Program-made: the position numbers and the translations under genes
The notes under the pieces: model-generated
The model's input: only the letters and a program-made list of their open reading frames with translations
What the model was told of the DNA's origin: nothing
Database searches by the model: none
Part shown: one piece after another, positions 6,161-7,567 of the stretch
Position numbering within the stretch: the stretch's first letter is position 1
Layout of the letters: each line of letters opens with the position of its first letter
Origin: Thermoplasmatota archaeon
Lineage (GTDB): Archaea; Thermoplasmatota; Penumbrarchaeia; Penumbrarchaeales; Penumbrarchaeaceae
Assembly: GCA_030595585.1 (NCBI GenBank)
Contig: JAUVCY010000078.1
Span: 1-7,567, forward strand
Direction of reading: 5' to 3'
Length of the DNA stretch: 7,567 bases

Positions 6161-6180
6161 GGGCACGGCAGGATTCGAAC
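6161..6180 (-). repeat. Antisense copy 1 of the tRNA-Arg 3' end
   Basis: This is complementary to tRNA positions 6117-6136 (T-loop, T-stem 3' strand and acceptor 3' strand) at 19 of 20 bases; the only change is A6170. A 24-base spacer (6137-6160) separates it from the tRNA copy. Confidence 0.9.
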
Positions 6181-6182
6181 TC

Positions 6183-6220
6183 TGAAAAAACAACTATGCA
6201 TTATTTCAACTGTTTTTTCA
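6183..6220. repeat. Hairpin A, copy 1 (38 bases)
   Basis: TGAAAAAACA (6183-6192) and TGTTTTTTCA (6211-6220) are perfect complements around an 18-base loop. Six T's end the stem on either strand, so it could act as a bidirectional terminator. The plus-strand T6 could stop tRNA read-through. It is identical to 6393-6430. Confidence 0.85.
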
Positions 6221-6225
6221 TAGAG

Positions 6226-6265
6226 CAGCCAATGGCTCAACAACAATAAGCTCCTACATTGGCTG
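6226..6265. repeat. Hairpin B, copy 1
   Basis: CAGCCAATG (6226-6234) and CATTGGCTG (6257-6265) form a perfect 9-base stem with a 22-base loop. It lies five bases after hairpin A. The related copy is at 6437-6476. Confidence 0.8.
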
Positions 6266-6266
6266 A

Positions 6267-6293
6267 TCGAATTGATTAGCCGGCCGTGCCCGC
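6267..6293 (+). repeat. Sense copy 2 of the tRNA-Arg 3' end, with 7-base insertion
   Basis: TCGAAT (6267-6272), then the extra bases TGATTAG, then CCGGCCGTGCCCGC (6280-6293), which is identical to tRNA bases 6125-6138. Without the insertion, all 20 bases match the tRNA. Confidence 0.85.
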
Positions 6294-6315
6294 TTGATTT
6301 TATTTATCTATCGTA

Positions 6316-6333
6316 GGGCACGGTCGGATTCGA
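6316..6333 (-). repeat. Antisense copy 2 of the tRNA-Arg 3' end
   Basis: This is complementary to the tRNA 3' end at 17 of 18 bases (change T6324). A 24-base spacer (6292-6315) follows the preceding CCGGCCGTGCCC, the same length as in the first pair. Confidence 0.88.
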
Positions 6334-6337
6334 CGCA

Positions 6338-6360
6338 GTTTAATTCCTCTGGAATTAAAC
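6338..6360. repeat. Hairpin C, perfect 10-base stem
   Basis: GTTTAATTCC and GGAATTAAAC pair perfectly around the three-base loop TCT. It is present only in the second unit. Confidence 0.8.
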
Positions 6361-6363
6361 GCG

Positions 6364-6387
6364 CCTGCAGATGATCTTATCTGCAGG
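6364..6387. repeat. Hairpin D, perfect 9-base stem
   Basis: CCTGCAGAT and ATCTGCAGG pair perfectly around the six-base loop GATCTT. It starts three bases after hairpin C and is present only in the second unit. Confidence 0.8.
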
Positions 6388-6392
6388 ACCCT

Positions 6393-6430
6393 TGAAAAAA
6401 CAACTATGCATTATTTCAACTGTTTTTTCA
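6393..6430. repeat. Hairpin A, copy 2
   Basis: All 38 bases, loop included, are identical to 6183-6220. Confidence 0.85.
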
Positions 6431-6436
6431 AAAGGG

Positions 6437-6476
6437 CAGCCAATGGCTCAACATAAATAAGCTTCTACGTTAGCTG
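6437..6476. repeat. Hairpin B, copy 2 (diverged)
   Basis: CAGCCAATG (6437-6445) faces CGTTAGCTG (6468-6476): seven standard pairs, one T-G pair and one C-A mismatch. The left arm is unchanged from copy 1, while the loop and right arm have point changes. Confidence 0.75.
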
Positions 6477-6654
6477 AAAAAAGTGTATCATCAATTATTT
6501 ATAGTGGTCAAGGAGGATGTTATATCACGGATCGGGTTCTACTCCATTCCAGCCGATCACTGACATAATACCCTCCAGAGGTATCCCCGATCCGACTTTT
6601 CCTTTTTCCAATTGGAATATATCATGTTCCATCATGTTGGGGGGAAAACTACTT
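6477..6654. other. Gene-free tail with small palindromes
   Basis: No gene is seen. The stretch holds a TATA-like ATTATTTATAG (6494-6504), an inverted repeat at 6528-6594 described separately, a perfect 12-base palindrome TTCCAATTGGAA (6606-6617), and two tandem decamers ATCATGTTCC / ATCATGTTGG (6621-6640). AAGGAGG at 6510-6516 directly abuts an ATG, too close to serve as a ribosome site. It lies at the 3' end of the minus-strand exonuclease-like gene. Confidence 0.5.
6526..6606 (+). ncRNA. Candidate small structured RNA (speculative)
   Basis: CGGATCGGG (6528-6536) and CCCGATCCG (6586-6594) form a perfect 9-base closing stem. An inner stem ATACC (6568-6572) / GGTAT (6580-6584) sits directly inside its right arm. 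A TATA-like box 24-30 bases upstream predicts a start near 6527, and the T-rich ACTTTTCCTTTTT follows the stem as an archaeal terminator would. No tRNA fold, C/D box pair or H/ACA ending is convincing. Confidence 0.25.
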
Positions 6655-7215
6655 TCAGAACCACTGTTTCTCCTCTTTCTTCCCCATTACGAGATCAGGG
6701 GCCCTCTCCTTCAGGTGCTTGTAGAGATAAACGAACTCCCTGGCCTCCTCACGGACGCATTCCACTATCAGGTCGTACTGTTTTCCCTCGTAGAGTTTTG
6801 GGATCATATCTCCCTTAAAGGATAGGTTCGTGAACCGATCCAGGCTTGCCCCCTTGAAACTTCCCCCGTTCATCAGCACAAGGAACGGCTTGATATCGAG
6901 ATAGGGCTTGCTGCCGAATACGTATATCGGGTCTGGAACATCGACATCATGATGCCGTGACCTCTGGATCAGGAATGAGTATATGAACGGAATATTGGAG
7001 CCGATGGCTACAAAGGAGAACGGCCCCGTTCCTATGAACATGGGCATGAACTGTTCCAGGATCTCCTTCTCCGAGGATTCCCAGGACCTCAATATCTCAA
7101 GGGTTTCGCTCACCCTGCCCGTCCTCATCCCCAGACGTTGATATTGAATGGTGATGATGCTGTCAGCTCTCGGGTCCAATCCGGTGGTCTCTATATCAAG
7201 GTAGTACTCGGACAT
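6655..7215 (-). CDS. DEDD / RNase H-fold 3'-5' exonuclease-like protein with altered active site
   Basis: 186 residues from the ATG at 7215 (an ATG at 7224 would add MLR). The N-terminus SEYYLDIETTGLDP carries the Exo I motif with D7 and E9, typical of DnaQ-type and PolB-type proofreading exonucleases. A strand VAIGSNIPFIYSFLI (69-83) aligns with Exo II (normally GHN-x2-FD), but the catalytic aspartate position is isoleucine and histidine is serine. The C-terminal helix IVECVREEAREFVYLYKHL (150-168) aligns with Exo III (normally Y-C-x2-D), with glutamate in place of aspartate. SKPYLDIKPFL and GASLDRFTN match the intervening PolB-like exonuclease region. It may therefore be a weak or inactive nuclease, or use different residues. 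No polymerase domain is present. It follows the zinc-finger gene by 48 bases on the same strand, probably co-transcribed. Confidence 0.75.
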   Translation of the reverse strand: MSEYYLDIETTGLDPRADSIITIQYQRLGMRTGRVSETLEILRSWESSEKEILEQFMPMFIGTGPFSFVAIGSNIPFIYSFLIQRSRHHDVDVPDPIYVFGSKPYLDIKPFLVLMNGGSFKGASLDRFTNLSFKGDMIPKLYEGKQYDLIVECVREEAREFVYLYKHLKERAPDLVMGKKEEKQWF

Positions 7216-7263
7216 CCGCAACACATCCCGATCTCACGACGTGAAACTCCCTGACCCTTCAGG

Positions 7264-7567
7264 TCATTTCTTCACTCGGTGCCATTCGTGATATGGTTTG
7301 ATGGAAAAGAACATACCTGCCTCATCCGCCTCTGCCCTTGTTGGAGATCGACCCTCCCGCTCCCTAGCGCACCTCGGACAGGAATCAAGAGATCCACCGA
7401 ACGGCATTGCTCTAACATAGATGGTCATCTTTTCGGTATGTGAATTACAGATCGCTTCCAGGCAGAAAGTGCATCTCCTCTGAGGGGTCCGGCCGCAAAC
7501 GGAACATCCATCCACAAGGGTGGGATCGGAATCCTCCTCTTCCTCGACATCAATGACCTTTCTTGCG
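7264..7567 (-). CDS. Zinc-finger protein, C-terminal part (5' end outside window)
   Basis: The minus-strand frame is open from the right edge to the TGA at 7264-7266, giving 100 visible residues. An acidic stretch IDVEEEEDSDPT precedes the zinc region, so the GTG at 7515 is internal and the true start lies beyond the window. The core is C-x2-C-x7-C-x2-C-x4-C-x2-H (CSVCGRTPQRRCTFCLEAIC then NSH), resembling zf-HIT or B-box-like treble-clef fingers that bind two zinc ions. A further CPRC about 20 residues later adds another possible ligand pair. The tail is basic (YHEWHRVKK). Function cannot be assigned; a protein-protein or nucleic-acid contact role is plausible. It is likely the upstream gene of a transcript continuing into the exonuclease-like gene. 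Confidence 0.75.
   Translation of the reverse strand, partial: ARKVIDVEEEEDSDPTLVDGCSVCGRTPQRRCTFCLEAICNSHTEKMTIYVRAMPFGGSLDSCPRCAREREGRSPTRAEADEAGMFFSIKPYHEWHRVKK

Larger units (their letters stand above)
6141..6480. repeat. tRNA-end / hairpin repeat region (340 bases, no gene)
   Basis: No coding frame is supported here. The stretch consists almost wholly of inverted and direct repeats. There are three copies of the tRNA-Arg 3' end (antisense 6161-6180, sense 6267-6293, antisense 6316-6333) and six stem-forming segments. The order is tRNA end, 24-base spacer, antisense end, hairpin A, hairpin B, then tRNA end, 24-base spacer, antisense end, hairpins C and D, hairpin A, hairpin B. It is therefore an imperfect tandem duplication with a period of 155 bases, in which the second unit has gained 55 bases. 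I cannot assign it to a known element class. Confidence 0.75.

Noticed and set aside
6161..6333. Additional tRNA genes on the minus strand, from the tRNA-like ends
   Set aside because: Only the T-arm and acceptor 3' strand are present. Upstream on the minus strand there is no anticodon arm, D-arm or 5' acceptor strand.
6338..6387. Integron attC site, given the GTT...AAC ends of hairpin C
   Set aside because: The ends (GTTTAAT / ATTAAAC) do not fit the attC consensus boxes GTTRRRY / RYYYAAC. The stem is perfect rather than bulged, and there is no integrase or cassette.
6141..6480. CRISPR array
   Set aside because: The repeats are palindromic units of different lengths and types with no regular repeat-spacer pattern, and no cas gene is in view.
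6517..6825. Plus-strand 102-codon frame preceded by AAGGAGG
   Set aside because: The Shine-Dalgarno-like motif touches the ATG with no spacer, and the frame runs antisense through the well-supported exonuclease-like gene. The protein has no recognisable features.

Overview
The window reads as archaeal chromosome, most likely a Thermoplasmata-related euryarchaeon. This is an inference from gene content and signals; no 16S rRNA or other decisive marker is present. The evidence is a Nep1-type rRNA methyltransferase, an archaeal long coiled-coil protein ending in a short helical motif, a stand-alone PRC-barrel protein, TATA-like boxes 20-30 bases ahead of several starts with short or no leaders, and Shine-Dalgarno motifs (GGTGAT, GGGAGG) inside operons. 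AGG is a common arginine codon, and the only tRNA here is the one that reads it.

Left part (1-2551, plus strand): the 3' end of a recJ-like gene, then a compact run of nth (endonuclease III), a HAD-family phosphatase and nep1 (16S rRNA pseudouridine N1-methyltransferase). Nth has its own TATA-like box. The next two genes follow at 12-18 bases and have clear Shine-Dalgarno motifs. The run ends in two adjacent inverted repeats, facing the convergent coiled-coil gene.

Middle part (2560-5997): a minus-strand coiled-coil gene and a divergent plus-strand SPFH (stomatin/prohibitin-like) membrane protein share a 155-base promoter region. Next comes a winged-helix protein with three TerB-like helical repeats, preceded by an inverted repeat that brackets its TATA box. 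A two-gene unit follows: a PRC-barrel protein and a 69-residue putative zinc-binding basic protein.

Right part (6017-7567): a tRNA-Arg(CCT) gene with encoded CCA is followed by 514 bases without a gene. The first 340 of these are the most unusual part of the window. The 3' end of the tRNA (T-arm plus acceptor strand) recurs in alternating orientation as sense, antisense, sense, antisense. The two sense/antisense pairs each have a 24-base spacer and lie 155 bases apart. Between and after these copies sit six stem-forming repeats, including a 38-base hairpin present in two identical copies. I recognise no known element here. A tRNA-targeted mobile or recombination element, or a structured RNA region, are both open. 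Two minus-strand genes close the window: a DEDD/RNase H-fold exonuclease-like protein with altered active-site motifs, and the C-terminal part of a zinc-finger protein running off the right edge.
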